From Telopea speciosissima (lineage: Eukaryota > Streptophyta > Magnoliopsida > Proteales > Proteaceae), in the NCBI RefSeq assembly GCF_018873765.1, contig NC_057918.1, positions 10,982,862 through 11,046,861 of the forward strand: DNA of 64,000 nucleotides, in the 5' to 3' direction. Position numbers and translations under genes: made by a program. Positions 49,265 through 61,325 of this stretch are shown here, in pieces. Position 1 is the first letter of the stretch, and each line of letters begins with the position of its first letter. Under the pieces are notes generated by a model. It worked only from the letters and a program-made list of their open reading frames with translations. It was not told where the DNA came from and made no database searches.

Positions 49265-50399
49265 ATGACACATCTCATTTTATTGCATGGACTTCTAATA
49301 GTAGCATACGTTAGTGTAAGAAAAATGATGTTTTTCCATTGTCCATTCATTTCAATGTGTTTATTGTTTGTTCTTGTATTATTTTTCTTATTTAGTAGTT
49401 ATTTTTTTCTTCATGATATTGTAGGGTTCTCAAGCTGAAAATTCCTTCTCACAATACTGGGAAGAGCATATTGGTCTTCCACTACCTCCAAATTGGTTTG
49501 CTGCAAAAGTTTCTCCATTAGGCCTCCATCAGACGACAATGTTTATCAAACTTATAGAGGAAAATCAACTGGCTTCTCACCTGCGTTCGTTCTGTAAGCA
49601 AGCTAATGTTGCTTGCTCGTCAAATGCACTAGAGAAGAGTACAATAAATGACACAACTCTGCCACCAATAGCCCAGTGGAATCGTTTAAAACTGAAATAT
49701 GAAGGCCTTCCAAATGAAATGACCCTGTCGGTTGCCAGCCAAGGGGGATTGCCATATTTCCGAGAGTCAATGGTGAAAGAGGGAGGTTTCATACATGTCC
49801 CTGATTTAAGAGATCCAATGTCATATAAATCGTTCTTGCCACGAACTTTGGCATCAAAAATCCCATTTTCCATTGCCCAGATCAATGAATTGAATAAGCT
49901 TTTTGGTGTGGTGGATGAAACAAACATGAATGAGTATATTCGAGACACCCTCGAGGTATGTGAGGACAGCCCTATTCGAGGTGAGCAATGCACCTGTGCG
50001 ACTTCTGCAGAGGATCTCATCGATTTTGTTGTCAAAAATTTAGGACACCATGTACGCATTTGGAGTACTGAGAACGTCGAAGGATCTTATGAAAATGTCA
50101 CAATTGGATCTGTGAAACTCATCCATGGAAACCTCTTAGAAGCACCTGTCTTATGTCATAGTCAACCATTCCCATTTCAAGTCTATTATTGCCATGTTTT
50201 TCAGAAAGTAAAAGTATATGCAGTTAATATACAAGCTCAGAAGAAATTGAATCATGCGATCATGGCATGCCACTATGAGACATCTACTTGGAATCAAAAC
50301 CATCTTGCTTTTAAGCTTCTAGGTTTTGGCCCTGGACTAATTGAAGTTTGTCATTGGATAAACGAGAATGGAATGATCTGGACAAAGACTCTAGGTTGA
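49265..50399 (+). CDS. BURP-domain protein, copy 1
   Basis: Two exons, 49265-49315 and 49425-50399, phase 0, giving 341 aa. Residues 1-17 (MTHLILLHGLLIVAYVS) form a signal peptide; a single early intron just after it is typical of BURP genes. The mature part begins QAENSFSQYWEEH and LPPNW. The BURP domain fills the C-terminal two thirds, with SVASQGGLPYFRESM, EQCTCATSAEDLIDFV and the four diagnostic Cys-His pairs at 261, 273, 299 and 326. Spacing is CH-X10-CH-X24-CH-X25-CH, as in the family. It ends CHWINENGMIWTKTLG. Known of the family: plant-specific secreted proteins of the wall, vacuole or seed (BNM2, USP, RD22, PG1-beta types). The lack of a long N-terminal repeat region points to the BNM2/USP type. 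Function here is unknown. It is the first of a tandem pair and intact. Confidence 0.92.
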
Positions 50400-50971
50400 G
50401 CAAAGCATTGAAATTTGATTTTCTTCTAGTTCCCTTCTTGTTACATGTTGCTGATTATGTTATTTAAAGGTTAAAATAATGGCCTATTTTATGTATTTCA
50501 AGTTTCAATATAGTTTTTTTCTTTTGAATTTTCTAGCATAATAGATGAAAGTTATAACTCGAACATCAGATATGGTAGGTGAGTTTCAAGACTTTGTTTG
50601 CACATCCATCAGCCTCAAGCCTGATTTTGGACATCTTGCACTCATTCTGGGTTAAAACTCAACACATAAAATTTGTAGCCTTTTTAAGCAATTCACTTCC
50701 TGTTTGGGTTCACAAATATCCTCCTAGGTTTTAGTATTTTTCAAAATACCTTTCGAGGTTCCATTTCTCTGGCTGCGAGCCAAGGTAGCACTGTTCATCA
50801 GATTTCCCCCTCCAAAGGCATTTTTGTTATTTTACGTGGACCGTTTGTTGACATACCAACAAGCATGGGAGACTCCCTAAATCCATATGTCTCAACGGAT
50901 GCTCATCATCGTCAGAGCAACTATTACGATGACAAAATGAGATGTCTACAAAATCATATTGAACGTCATTC
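50400..50971. other. Downstream of BURP gene 1, no gene
   Basis: The first ~150 bases are homologous to the 3' flank of BURP gene 2 (54882-55015). The remaining stretch to 50971 has no recognised origin and ends where the ABCA2-derived sequence starts. Confidence 0.55.
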
Positions 50972-51725
50972 CCAGGCTTCAGAAAGTAAAATAATGATTT
51001 CCTCACACCTGCTGAACTTGGGATTATATTGTAGAAGTAGATAGCCAAAAAAAACCATTTATTTTAGGTACTGTAAGCTGTAAAGGTTTAACCATACAAT
51101 ATTCAACACACAATCTGGCATGATGGTGGACACTTTGCCCGTGCACTCCAGCTGATCCCATCATCTTCAGGAATTTCTGTAGCTTTTGAAAGCAGAGAAA
51201 GTGCTTGGGCGAGGAGATTAGGAGGGAATAAAGACCAAAGGATCCTATATTTTTTACGATGGAAACTACTGTAGGGAAATCCAAATGCTGTAACGAGCTG
51301 CAACAAAAAAGAGAACTGTGAATTGAATGCATATAGACTGGCTATCAAGAAAATTTACAGGGGAATCTTGCCTGAGTCACGAAGCCAACGATAAATATGC
51401 AGAAACCCACAATCATGGATGATGATGATTTGCTAATGAAAGCCGACAGCAAGAAGAAAAAAGAAACCTATCATTTTCCAGAACAGTATTAAAAGAAGAA
51501 TAAGTTCATAATTGGGCTTGCTTTATTAAGAACAATATGAGGCTTCCATGTGTATAGTGGCAATGGGAAGAATCAGGATCGGGATGTCCACTGCAGGAAG
51601 AAACTTACCATATTTAGTTGGAATAAAAAAGAACAAGAGGAACACAACTGCAAAACTATTGTGCAGGAAAAAGTCCAACCGGAACATCATTCCAAAGAGA
51701 ACAGTGAAAAGTGCTGAGAGAAATG
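50972..51725 (-). pseudogene. Duplicated fragment of the ABCA2 gene (parts of exons 4-7 with introns)
   Basis: Nearly identical, in the same orientation, to 18785-19685: part of exon 7, exons 6 and 5, part of exon 4, and the introns between, including the GC donor of intron 5. By eye I count about 20 differences. One internal deletion removes the bases matching about 18882-19019, joined at a shared 'aacca'. A one-base loss in exon 6 ('ctggcatgatgg' for 'ctggcgatgatgg') breaks the frame. The fragment ends at 'gagagaaatgt', where the upstream unit of BURP gene 2 begins. Since introns are kept, the copy was made from DNA. It cannot encode a transporter. Confidence 0.92.
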
Positions 51726-51726
51726 T

Positions 51727-53751
51727 CTATAACCCTTGAGTGAAGTTTTAGTAGTCCATCAGTATCTTAAGACTCTCACAAATATCTAAAATGTGACACA
51801 TTTAAGTAGAGCTGAATTTTGAGGACAAGTAGAGCTCAAAAATCCCCTGCTCACATGTCTAGTTCAAGTCAAAATGGAATTGGCCAAGTGCCAAAATAAA
51901 GTTTTAAAATTTAATAAAAAAATATAATTTTTTGAAAGTAACGGGCAGCTGAAAATACAAGTGAATATGCCAAATATGGGAGATTATATGCTTGAATCTA
52001 AGTCTAGAATTTGACATGTGGCCAACCCTAGACTACTTTCTAAATGTCCATATGATCAAAACTAATTATCACTTCATTTTTCCATATTAGAAAACTTGGT
52101 GCCAATCTAGAGATATCCTCTAAAGCCTGCCATTCAAATTTTTTTCCCCTATAAAGCTTCTAAAACAGAAAAATTTTCTGTTATTATGTTAGATATATCT
52201 TAATTTATATACTACCAAAATTTCCTAGAATAACAATGTTACACTTAAATTATTCTTATAAAATCTTGCAATGATTAAATTTCCAAGTTTTCCCTCCTCT
52301 TAAAGTTTTCTTACCATCTTCATGCATTCTAATCCAAAAGTCTCAAAATTGGTTCATGGAGTGATAATTTAAATTGTTCCCATAGCCAACCATGTGGGAG
52401 GCTATCCTGACCTCAAAAAAAGGTATGGTTGAGGTTCTTTAAAAATAAGATATCTTCATAATTAAATTAATTTTCAGGACATCAACTTTCTGTTTGATTT
52501 GGTTTTGTATTAGAAAATTTCTAACATCCCAAATTTTGATAAGTTAGGAATGTCAGATGAAATAAGTAATCTATAACCTTTTAAAAGGGTCAGGTTTCTG
52601 TCCCTTTCATTGAAGGCGTTTTTTCTACTTTCCTCTTACCTTTTTAGGCCAGAAATACTTGTTGAACTCACAAATGCTAGTCCAATATGCCCTTGATGGA
52701 AAAAAAAATTATGGTTCACTTATTTAAATCAACCAAATATTACCATGTGGAGGACTCCTCTATTGAAATTGATTGTTTGGATTGGAAAAGTCCCCATTTG
52801 GATTAACTACGTGTAAAAAAAATCAGTTTTTAGACTCCATCTATATTGTATAGCCCACCACGATAGGGTTTCTAGCTACCCTTGCATTTTCAATGGTTGC
52901 TCCATGTCTATCAAAGTCGAGTACTTGACCAATTTTTGTGACATTATAACTCCACGTGGGAAAAACATATTGAAGTCCACAAAATTTTAGATTGAAATTG
53001 AGTTGCCTTATCAGAGCAATAGTTTCCTTCATTGCTTGAAGATCTACCATGTAACAAATTAGGTGATGTCCAAATTTGTGAGCAGGTAGGGATCACTGTC
53101 CCTACTTAAATGTCAAGTTTAGGTCCTATTGGATTTTACCACATGAAAAAATAAGGTTTTTTAATGTCCATTAGTGAAAATAGTTAAAAACAATTGAATG
53201 ACTAAAAGTAGAAGAAAAAATGCGGATACAAGATGTATAACATTCAAATTGTCTTTGAAATTTGACAAGTGACCGACCCAAACTGTACACCATTATGCAA
53301 TCATGGAATTACCACTTCACAGTTCCTCATGGCAAAAACTAGTTTGGTTATATATGACCCCTTGTATCCCACAAAGCAAATTGATTCAGACCAAGACCAA
53401 TTTGGTTTTTCCTTTTGTTTTATAAGTACTTTAAATTTGTGTGAAGTGTTAAAAAATTGTTTGAGAAAGTAAGGGTGGCTGAATAACAACAATTCTCCAA
53501 AGATGGGGAAAAAAATTCTTCTTCCCCCCCCCCCCCTCTTTCTATTATCAGTTAACCACATCAATAATCCAAACAGAAAAAAGAGAGTTATGGATTCATT
53601 CCAGAAAAGAAAAATTAGCTAAAATAGGCCCAAACTGCTCCATGTTTTTATTTGTTGGGGTACTACAAAATTTCCCTCTATATAATTCAAACACCACCTC
53701 CCTCTCCATGCAACAGACCTAACTCATTCCGTTCTCTGTTTCGGTTCTATA
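51727..53751 (+). other. Upstream region of BURP gene 2
   Basis: Second copy of the region described at 46735-49264, beginning exactly at the ABCA2 fragment border. TATATAA at 53679 lies about 70 bases before the ATG. No further gene is present. Confidence 0.7.
53679..53685 (+). promoter_or_regulatory. TATA box of BURP gene 2
   Basis: TATATAA in the 'aatttccctctatata' block that is shared with BURP gene 1, 73 bases before the start codon. Confidence 0.55.
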
Positions 53752-54881
53752 ATGACCCATCCCATTCTGTTGCTTGGACTTCTGATAATTAAATACTTTA
53801 GTGTAAGAAAAATGGTTTTTTCATTCATTCATTGCAATTTGGTTATTGCTTGTTCTGTTTTATCTTTCTTATTTGGTTGTTATTATTTTTTCCCATGAAA
53901 TTGCAGGGTTCCCAAGCTGAAAATTCCTTCTCTCAGTACTGGGAAGAGCATATTAGTCTTCCACACCCTCCACACTGGTTAGCTGCAAAGGCTTCTCCTT
54001 TAAACCTCCATCAAGCTACAACATTTATGAAACTTATGGAAGAAAATGAATTGGCTTCCCACCTGTGTTTTTTTTGTAAGCAAGCTAATGTTGCTTGTTC
54101 TACAAATGCACTAGTGAAGAAAACAACAAACGATATAGCCCTGCCACCAATAGCTCAGTGGAATGCTGTCAAACTGAAATATGATGACCTTCCAAATGGA
54201 ACACCCCTGTCAGTTGCTAGCCAAGGGGGGTTGCCATATTTTCGGGAGTCAATGGTGGAAGAGAGATGTTTCATGCCTATCCCTGATCTTAGGGACCCAA
54301 TGTCTTATAAATCCTTCTTGCCGAGATCTCTAGCATCAAAAATCCCATTTTCCTTTGCCCGGAATGAGGAATTGAAGAAGATTTTTGGTGTGGTGGATGA
54401 ATCAAACATGGATGAGTATATTAAAGACACCCTCGAGATATGTGAGAAAAGTCCCATTCGAGGTGAACAATGCACCTGTGCAACTTCCGCTGAGGATCTC
54501 ATTGATTTCATTGTTGAGAAATTAGGGCATCATGTACGCATATGGAGTACTAAGAGCGTCGAAGGATCTTATGAAAATGTCACAATTGGAGCTGTGAAAC
54601 TCGTATATGGAAACCTCTCCGAACCACCAGTCTTATGCCATAGTCTGCCATTTCCATTTCAAGTCTATTATTGTCATGTTCTTCAAAAAGTAAAAGTATA
54701 TGCAGTTGATATACATGCTCAGAAGAAAGTGAATCATGTGATCATGGTATGCCACTATGACACATCAACTTGGAATCCAAACCATCTTGCTTTTAAGCTG
54801 CTGGGTTTTGGCCCAGGCCTAATTGAAGTCTGTCATTGGATAAACGAGAATGGAGTGGTTTGGACAAAGACTCTAGGTTGA
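53752..54881 (+). CDS. BURP-domain protein, copy 2
   Basis: Two exons, 53752-53802 and 53907-54881, phase 0, 341 aa: the same lengths as copy 1, exon for exon. Signal peptide MTHPILLLGLLIIKYFS, then GSQAENSFSQYWEEH. All four Cys-His pairs are kept at the same positions (261, 273, 299, 326). Changes from copy 1 are mostly substitutions without gaps (for example ERCFMPIPDLRD for GGFIHVPDLRD), so both copies look to be under constraint. A Lys (K14) inside the signal peptide's hydrophobic stretch could weaken secretion. Its upstream region is a tandem copy of that of gene 1, so the two may be expressed alike, apart from the MITEs present only before gene 1. Confidence 0.92.
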
Positions 54882-56394
54882 ACAGCATTTGTAGATTTGA
54901 TTATCTTCCACTCTCTTGTTTGTGTTACCTGTTCCTAGTTATGCTATTTGAAGGATAAATAATGACCTATTTTTCAATATAATTTCGACCCTCAATTGTC
55001 CAGCATAACAGATGACAACGTGAAATCAATAGCAAATGTTTGTCCCACAAAGTTCTTAGACATGCTCATTTCATCAAGAAAGATCCCATATGAAAGTAGT
55101 TCTTTGAGATAATCCTTGGGGCCTAAATATCCAAAAAAAAGAAGAAAAAAAGATGGTCTTGCTAGAGGAATAATAGTGGAGATGGGTGAGTGGACAAAAG
55201 CTATTTGAGTCTAGACCTATTTGAGAAATATACCAGATGGTTTGTTCCATCAACCAGCAGCCTCCAGTGTTTTCTTTTCCCTCAAAAAAATATGATTGGG
55301 AAGCTGCAGATTTGACTCACCTCTTTGCAACCTTGAATTTATTATTGTGGTAAGTAGAAGAGCATATAGGAGGCTCTAGAGTTCAAAATTTCGGTTTTAT
55401 TTTTCCTTCAGTTGTGTTTTAAGGTCCAGTATAGGTTTGTTTGAACTATTCCAACCAAAGTTCAATTCTTTGTTTGGAAGCACTGGACCAGGTCCTTATA
55501 CCAACCCACCTAATTTCTCAGAGTCATTGCATGCCAAATACCTGCATCTTGTGTTCTTGCAATGCTGAATGATCCACCACTTGCAATTATCATTTGAACG
55601 AAAAATTAGTATTCTCTTCTTTGTTGGATATTGTTAAGGATGCTTTGATAAGACGGTTGCTTATGTCCTAGCTAGGGGCTTAGAGTGAGAAAGTTGCAGA
55701 GGCTGTCACTTACTGCTAATTTATGTGGCATTTCTCAGTTCTGAGGTTAATCTTTCTACTACCTCTTGCTAGAGGCTCTGAAGTTCACCAGGACATTCTT
55801 TTCTTGTCTTAGCTATTGGCTGCATAAACATATTTGATTCAACAAAAGAATTACTGGTTGCCCATTTATTGGTTTATGTTATACCTTGTATCAGGTTTAA
55901 CCATAATTTACCATTCGTTGGTGCCAAGCTTTCCTAGTTAATGATTAGAATAATGGGAAGTAGTTTTCTGTCCGGGAGTGTGGCCTACGCCAGCACTCTT
56001 ATGTGTCTATCTCTCTCCTCCTCAAAACAAGGGGGCAGAGTGTCTTTTCATATGAGGAGGAGAGAGATAGATTCATGGGAGTGCTGATGTAGGCCACACT
56101 CCCGGACAGAGAATTTTTTCCCATATATAATTTTTATACAGTATCTATGGGATTGGTTAACCCAGGTATTGAGCTGCTCTCCAAAGAGCCCAGCCGTTGG
56201 GCTGTGCCGTACACATCCCTATATGTGCACCGAGATGTGTGTGGTACAACCCAACCTTTGGATGTCCTCTAGGGACTCCATTCGCGCTGAGCTCCCTGGA
56301 GAAGAGCCGGATTTAACCGGCCCCTGCCCCTCGACGGCCCCACCTCCTACCGTGTGAAGGATGTGTGTCGCCCAAGTTGGCAAATTTCAAAATT
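54882..56394. other. Intergenic between BURP gene 2 and segmental copy B
   Basis: The first ~135 bases match the 3' flank of BURP gene 1. The rest has no recognised gene. It holds a MITE at 55967-56110 and a GC-rich patch at 56170-56360 that has an open 62-codon frame but no family resemblance. Confidence 0.6.
55967..56110. mobile_element. MITE with ~32-base terminal inverted repeats
   Basis: Left end TCTGTCCGGGAGTGTGGCCT and right end AGGCCACACTCCCGGACAGA are exact inverted complements, and the pairing continues inward ('gccagcactc' / 'gagtgctgat'). The interior has a second palindromic pair (ctctctcctc / gaggagagag). The 144-base element has no coding capacity. The arms are nearly identical, suggesting a recent insertion. 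A decayed relative lies at 14652-14772. Confidence 0.8.
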
Positions 56395-58178
56395 AGTGAG
56401 TGTCGATGAATGATCTTCCTTTTCTGCAGCGTTTCAGGTTTTAGGAATGTATTTTGAGTTTAATTGGGACATCCAGCGCAATCCGTGTTCCAGGAGATAC
56501 GGACATTGCCATTTTCCTATTTCTCAGGAAGTACGGACGTTCCAACGGACACGGACCCGCCACATTCCCATTTCTCAGGAAGTCAGGAGTTACGAGGCCA
56601 AGTCAGACACTCTCATATATCCTTCCTCAGAAATGCTCTCTCTGATAACCCATCTTGAGTAACGCTACTGGCCAGCAGAGGCCACGGTCCAAGTTCATTG
56701 AAGCTGAGCAGGGGAAGTTTTTGGTTCGGTGAAGAAAGTGTTCGAAGAAGTTAACATTTCTTTTTGGGGGTTTTAATGAAGTAGTTAACATTTGCAATCC
56801 AGAAACAGGGGATAATTTAAAGCTTCTTTCTCAAGGTGCACACCTCTCCCTCTCTCTCTCTCTTTCCAGAGAACCCATATGGGATTCCTGCTTTCCTTCC
56901 GTTACGTATCGAGGTTTTGTAATGTTGGTTAAGCTAGGTTTAAGGTTTAAGAAAAGGTTTGGGATCATCAATGCATGGCAGCTGTTTGACTATAGAAAAG
57001 AATGAAATTGTACAGAATTCCCATCAACATTAGGCTCGGATTGTTTCAACATAAAATATTTTTCTTTAATTTATTACTACTCCACATGGATTGTTTTTCC
57101 TTTTCCTCTTTTCTCATGTCCTGAGCTTATGTGAGAGGTTTACAGGTGTTGTGCCTGCCACCAACGGTTCATGACATCTGAACCGTTTCTCTCTCATGCA
57201 ACTCTTCCCTTTTTTTCTCATCTTTCTTTCTCTATGAGTGAGGCAAAGTAACCCCTTTGTCACCTTGTTTCCTTTTTTCTTTTTTTGGGTTTCTCTTGGG
57301 CTTATCTACAAAACTGTTTCTTATTTTTCTGCAATTTGTCATTTTTATATTGAACATGACAAGGAAGCATATATGGGTACAATTGAGACCTGATTGAAGA
57401 AAAGAATCAGGTGATATGATGGGGTTGATATCCTCAATGAGCACCCTATTTTACAGGTTTCCCGATGCCAAAAGATACTACTGTATGACATTTTTGTATT
57501 GGAATGTGAACGACATCCCTCACATATTATATGAGAGTAAGTAAACTCATGACTGGCTAACCTTCAAGTAGTTAAGGAATAAGAAAGATGCCATTTATTT
57601 TTAAATAAAGGAGATATGTTTTCTGTTGTATATATTGGTGCTTTTGAAAGTTAAAAATAAAAAGGCTGGCTTCACATACCAAGCAGAATTGTAGGAACCC
57701 CCTTCCCTTAATAAAGTAGTATAGATATTTTTCATTTAGAAAAATAATAGTGTTTTCTTTATCCTATACAGCTTTCTATCGCTTTTAACACAATTTTCTG
57801 TCAAATAATTTTTGTTAAAATAAATAGAGTTTTATCATCTCAATTCTCATGTTGATCAAGATGTGTGCCTTTGAGTATCAGACTTGCGGTTATCAGGAGG
57901 CTTAACCATGGATGCAATTGCAAAAAACAGTTGCAAAGGTTTAGTTTAGTTGTTTAACTTCTTTCTTCTCTCTCCCTCCACTGAGCCTTGAACCGTTGAC
58001 TTAAATGTTGCACACCCCCCATTTAAATCACCATTGAGGCCATAAGGAAGCTGGTTTACTTCCCTTTTTAAAAAAATCAAAACTAGAGAATTTCTCATGA
58101 AAGATGACTATCCTTTTTTTTCCTGTAGTTTCTAAAGAAGCTTTTACAAGTTGATTAGTTTAGTGCCTAAGAATTTAG
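56395..58178. repeat. Segmental duplication, copy B upstream part
   Basis: Collinear with 25630-27807 (shared 'cttttctgcagcgtttc', 'caagcagaattgtaggaacc', 'gcctaagaatttag'). Two units of the 51-base minisatellite are at 56508-56585. No intact gene was recognised. The duplication continues after a LINE insertion at 59955. Confidence 0.75.
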
Positions 58179-59954
58179 ACATACCAGCAAGAGGAAGATG
58201 CTGAGATGGTAGAGCCGTAGAGGCGCGTTCTGGTATTGCTGGAAGTAGTATACTACATACGGGGTTCGATGGAGGTTTGTTGCCTGAGCTGGTGGTGTCT
58301 GGTGTTGGAGGTAATGTCAATTCGGGTGGAGCTCAGCCTGTTCTGATGGCAGAAGGTTTAGCAAATGTGAATTTTTGTGGTGCTCAGCCTGCTCTGGTGG
58401 CTGTGGTTGTGCAATTATTGGCGCCCAGACTGGCCCTTCTTATTTTTAAAATCTGAATTTGAATTCAAATTTAATTTCAGTTGTAGGAAGGGATCATGGT
58501 GAATCTGTGCCGAATCAGAATGTTAGGAGTTTCCATAAAGTAATTAGGAGAGAAGATGGAGTTATTGGCAAGGGAAAGAAGGTAACAGCTTAGGATGGGA
58601 ATCAGTTTACCATATTGGAAGGGATTGAGGAGGAAGCGATGGGAATGAATATGGACTTCATTGGGGAGATGATTCCTCAAAATCGTTTTTGGGGGGCTGC
58701 TGATGTGGAGGTTAGTCATGAAGTGAATAAAATGGAAACTAGGCTGGAAATAGGAGACAGAGTTGAGGGTCCGTCACTCTTGTTATCTATTGAGGGGGTT
58801 CAGCCATATGGAAAGCGAGATATTTGCACAAGTTTGGTGCGACTATTTCTAAAGAAGCGGGTGTTTTAGAGGGCTATAATGTTTTTACAGCAAAACAGAG
58901 TCATCGCATTAGGTTCTCCCAATACTATCTTCGATCAGCAGACTGGAAAACTTGATGTTTTGCTTCCTATAAGATCGTTCTTGGCCTATATTTTTTTTTG
59001 GGTGAATAAAGAATATAATAACTAAAGAAAAAGAAAAGGGCCCCCAAAGGGGAAATACAAGAGCCCACGGCTAGGAGAGCATTAGCTAACATGAGCTAGA
59101 AGAGAGAGAAACATTAGAGAGACCCTAGGAGACAACAATAAGCCTGTTCCTTGGGGTGTCCTTACAAAAAGAGGGAGGGGCAGACAGCAGCTTTGAGGAG
59201 ATTTCAAAGGAAATGGAATCCCAAATCTATTGAAAGGTACGCGATTTGGAGGTCCATTTCCTAATATTCCTCTCCATCCAAATATGACTAAGACCAGCAC
59301 AAAAAGCCATCTTTCCCACAGAATCACACAAAGAAGTTCCTCCATAGGTCATGCCAACCCAAATCCATTCTCTAGAGAAACTGAGAATCCTTCTTTGGGC
59401 AGGCCAGCATTTGGAGAGGATGCCTTTCCATATGGCCTTGGAGACAGGACAATCAAAGAACAGATGAGCCAAGTCTTCCGAGTTGCTCCAACAAAGGCAG
59501 CAAGAACTGGACACCTGGATGTGCCGCCTGCGAAGGAAGGCTTGCGTAGGAAGACATTTAGTGAAGACCCTCTAAGCAGTGAGGCAGTGCCTAGGGATGT
59601 GATGCCTGAACCACAGAAGCTTCCTCCAAATAGCCATCGGACCTTTCTGTCGGATAAGGTTCCAAGCTCCTTTAGAGGAGAATGTAGGAGAGCTATTTGC
59701 ATTCCAAGAGACACTATCTCCCCTAGATGGCAACCTTCTGCTGATAGACTGAAGCTCACTCCAGATAAGAGCTAACTATAGAGAGGAGGTTGGGGGGGGA
59801 GCCCAATCATCAAGATTGGCCTATATTGTTAGCTTTGCCTAAGGCCCTTGAGGTGTCTTTTGGTGTTTTGCTTTTTTGGGCTGTTTTATGTCTTTTGGCA
59901 TTGTATTATTTTTTCTTCTTTTTAATATAAATTTTTAATCATTCAAAAAAAAAG
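58179..59954 (+). mobile_element. LINE-like non-LTR retrotransposon, 5'-truncated, with a nested LINE
   Basis: This block interrupts the duplicated sequence. The 5' part has a frame reading GNQFTILEGIEEEAM (58606 onward), resembling the C-terminal end of plant LINE ORF1. After the nested insertion the sequence continues as a T-rich 3' end that finishes in a poly-A tail (59946-59954) before the duplication resumes. The reverse transcriptase is missing and no target duplication was found, so the identification rests on the ORF1-like tail and the poly-A. Confidence 0.5.
58993..59815 (-). mobile_element. 5'-truncated LINE (reverse transcriptase C-terminal part), nested
   Basis: On the minus strand a frame with one visible stop reads LIRQKGPMAIWRKLLWF, IPRHCLTA, then SCCLCWSNSEDLAHLFFDCP and WKGILSKCW. 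This is the zf-RVT zinc-binding region at the C terminus of plant LINE reverse transcriptase (CxLC...E...HLFFxC). The coding part ends near 59227. A 3'UTR follows to a poly-A tail seen as poly-T at 58990-58998. Flanks TTGGCCTATATT at 58981-58992 and 59816-59827 form a 12-base target duplication. The plus-strand frame at 59230-59775 is the antisense of this and not a gene. Confidence 0.8.
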
Positions 59955-61325
59955 TTTGTTGGTTTTATTGTATTACATACCTGCTTGTTTTGTCATAATT
60001 GACTTTTGTTGCATTATTGATTGAGTCATTTTTATTTTCTAAATTAATATATGATTTGTGGTGGTTGTTACAAATCATTTAGACAATTTTGGGCCTAGAA
60101 TCTATAGACTTCTGGTGGCTTATTCATCACTGTCCTACATCACGGCTTCCATTAATTTGATGTGATACAATAAACTTTAGGCTAGCCTTGTTGCAAGGGT
60201 TAACTGACAAATACACATGCAGTAGAGTTCTTATAGTCATTTTGCATAATCTGTGTGATAATTTAGTAGCGTTGAAGCATAACTAGCGCCTGAAGATTGT
60301 CGTTATTGTATATTGACCATATGAAATTGATTGAAACGAGTCACTTAACTCAGTGAATTACTCAACTAGTGATTGATTTATAGATAAAATCATGGTGAGC
60401 GGGTTAGTTGCAGTATTATTTAACTAGCACCTCAAAAATGTTACCATATAACAAATGAAATTGTATTAATCATATGAAAATGAGTCACTTAGTGTATGAA
60501 TCAATCCAGTTATTAATTAGTAGATAAAATCAGGTTGAATGTGCTTAGTTGCAATGTTGTGTCGCTAAGATTCTTCCCTCCCCCCCTCAAATTTGATGAT
60601 CTTCAAGGTGCCATGGTTTGACAAGGTTTTTGGCAGAAAGTGTGTTTGATGTCAACATTTGATAGATCTATGCACTTGTTCATATGTTGTTGATGTTGTT
60701 TCTGTGGTTACCTCGAATAGAGCTGATTGGAGGGCAAGGATCCATGTAGCCGACCCCATTTAGTTGGGATAAGGCTGAGTAGTTGTTAATATTTTGGAAG
60801 TTTAGTTTTTTAGTTTATTTTTATATAGAAAGCTGATGCAATTCATCTCTTGGTGTCTTTATGAGATAAAGTTCAGTGGCTTTCCTTGCATTTTTCTCTA
60901 ATATGTTAATTCTAAAAAAAGTATTGATTTATTTCACGTCGTAATATTAAGTTCCCATTCTCTCTATTGATGTTGTTAATTGAATATGGACTAAATCATG
61001 TATAACTATAGCTTCTTCCATTCTTGATTTTTCTATAAAAAAATTACCAATCCTCTTGCTCTTTATATTTTCAAACAATTTTTGTTCTGTTTATTTATAA
61101 CAGGTTCAACTACATCTAAGGGTGATATGATGACTCCAGTGTTAGTCCAAGTCTTTCTGGAACCAATAAGGCGGAATTGTTGGTATTTAAATACTAGAAT
61201 TTCCACAACATATTCGTATATGGGCCAACATCAATTCAAAATGCGGTAAAGCTTATGGGATTTGTATTGGACCTACCTGAACTAAGCCCCTAAATGACAA
61301 ACAGAAGGAAAGAAAGTTGGTAAAC
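59955..61325 (+). promoter_or_regulatory. Upstream region of ABCC copy 2
   Basis: Collinear with 31450-32731 before ABCC copy 1. An RTE-type LINE tail is inserted at 60713-60790, absent from copy 1. The TATA box of copy 1 is not conserved ('tatttaaatact' near 61176). Confidence 0.45.
60713..60790 (+). mobile_element. 3' tail of an RTE-type LINE
   Basis: Reads NRADWRARIHVADP followed by a stop and 'ttgggataaggctgagtagt'. This tail motif is common at the ends of plant RTE-clade LINEs. Copy A of the duplication has no such sequence at the matching place ('ctgtggttatatt' at about 32190), so it inserted after the duplication. Confidence 0.55.

Noticed and set aside
56169..56357. GC-rich 62-codon frame near 56.2 kb
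   Set aside because: No recognised family, no splice signals, and no counterpart in copy A; composition alone is not evidence of a gene.
59230..59775. 181-codon plus-strand frame
   Set aside because: It is antisense to the LINE zf-RVT region; the minus strand carries the conserved Cys/His motif, poly-A end and target duplication.
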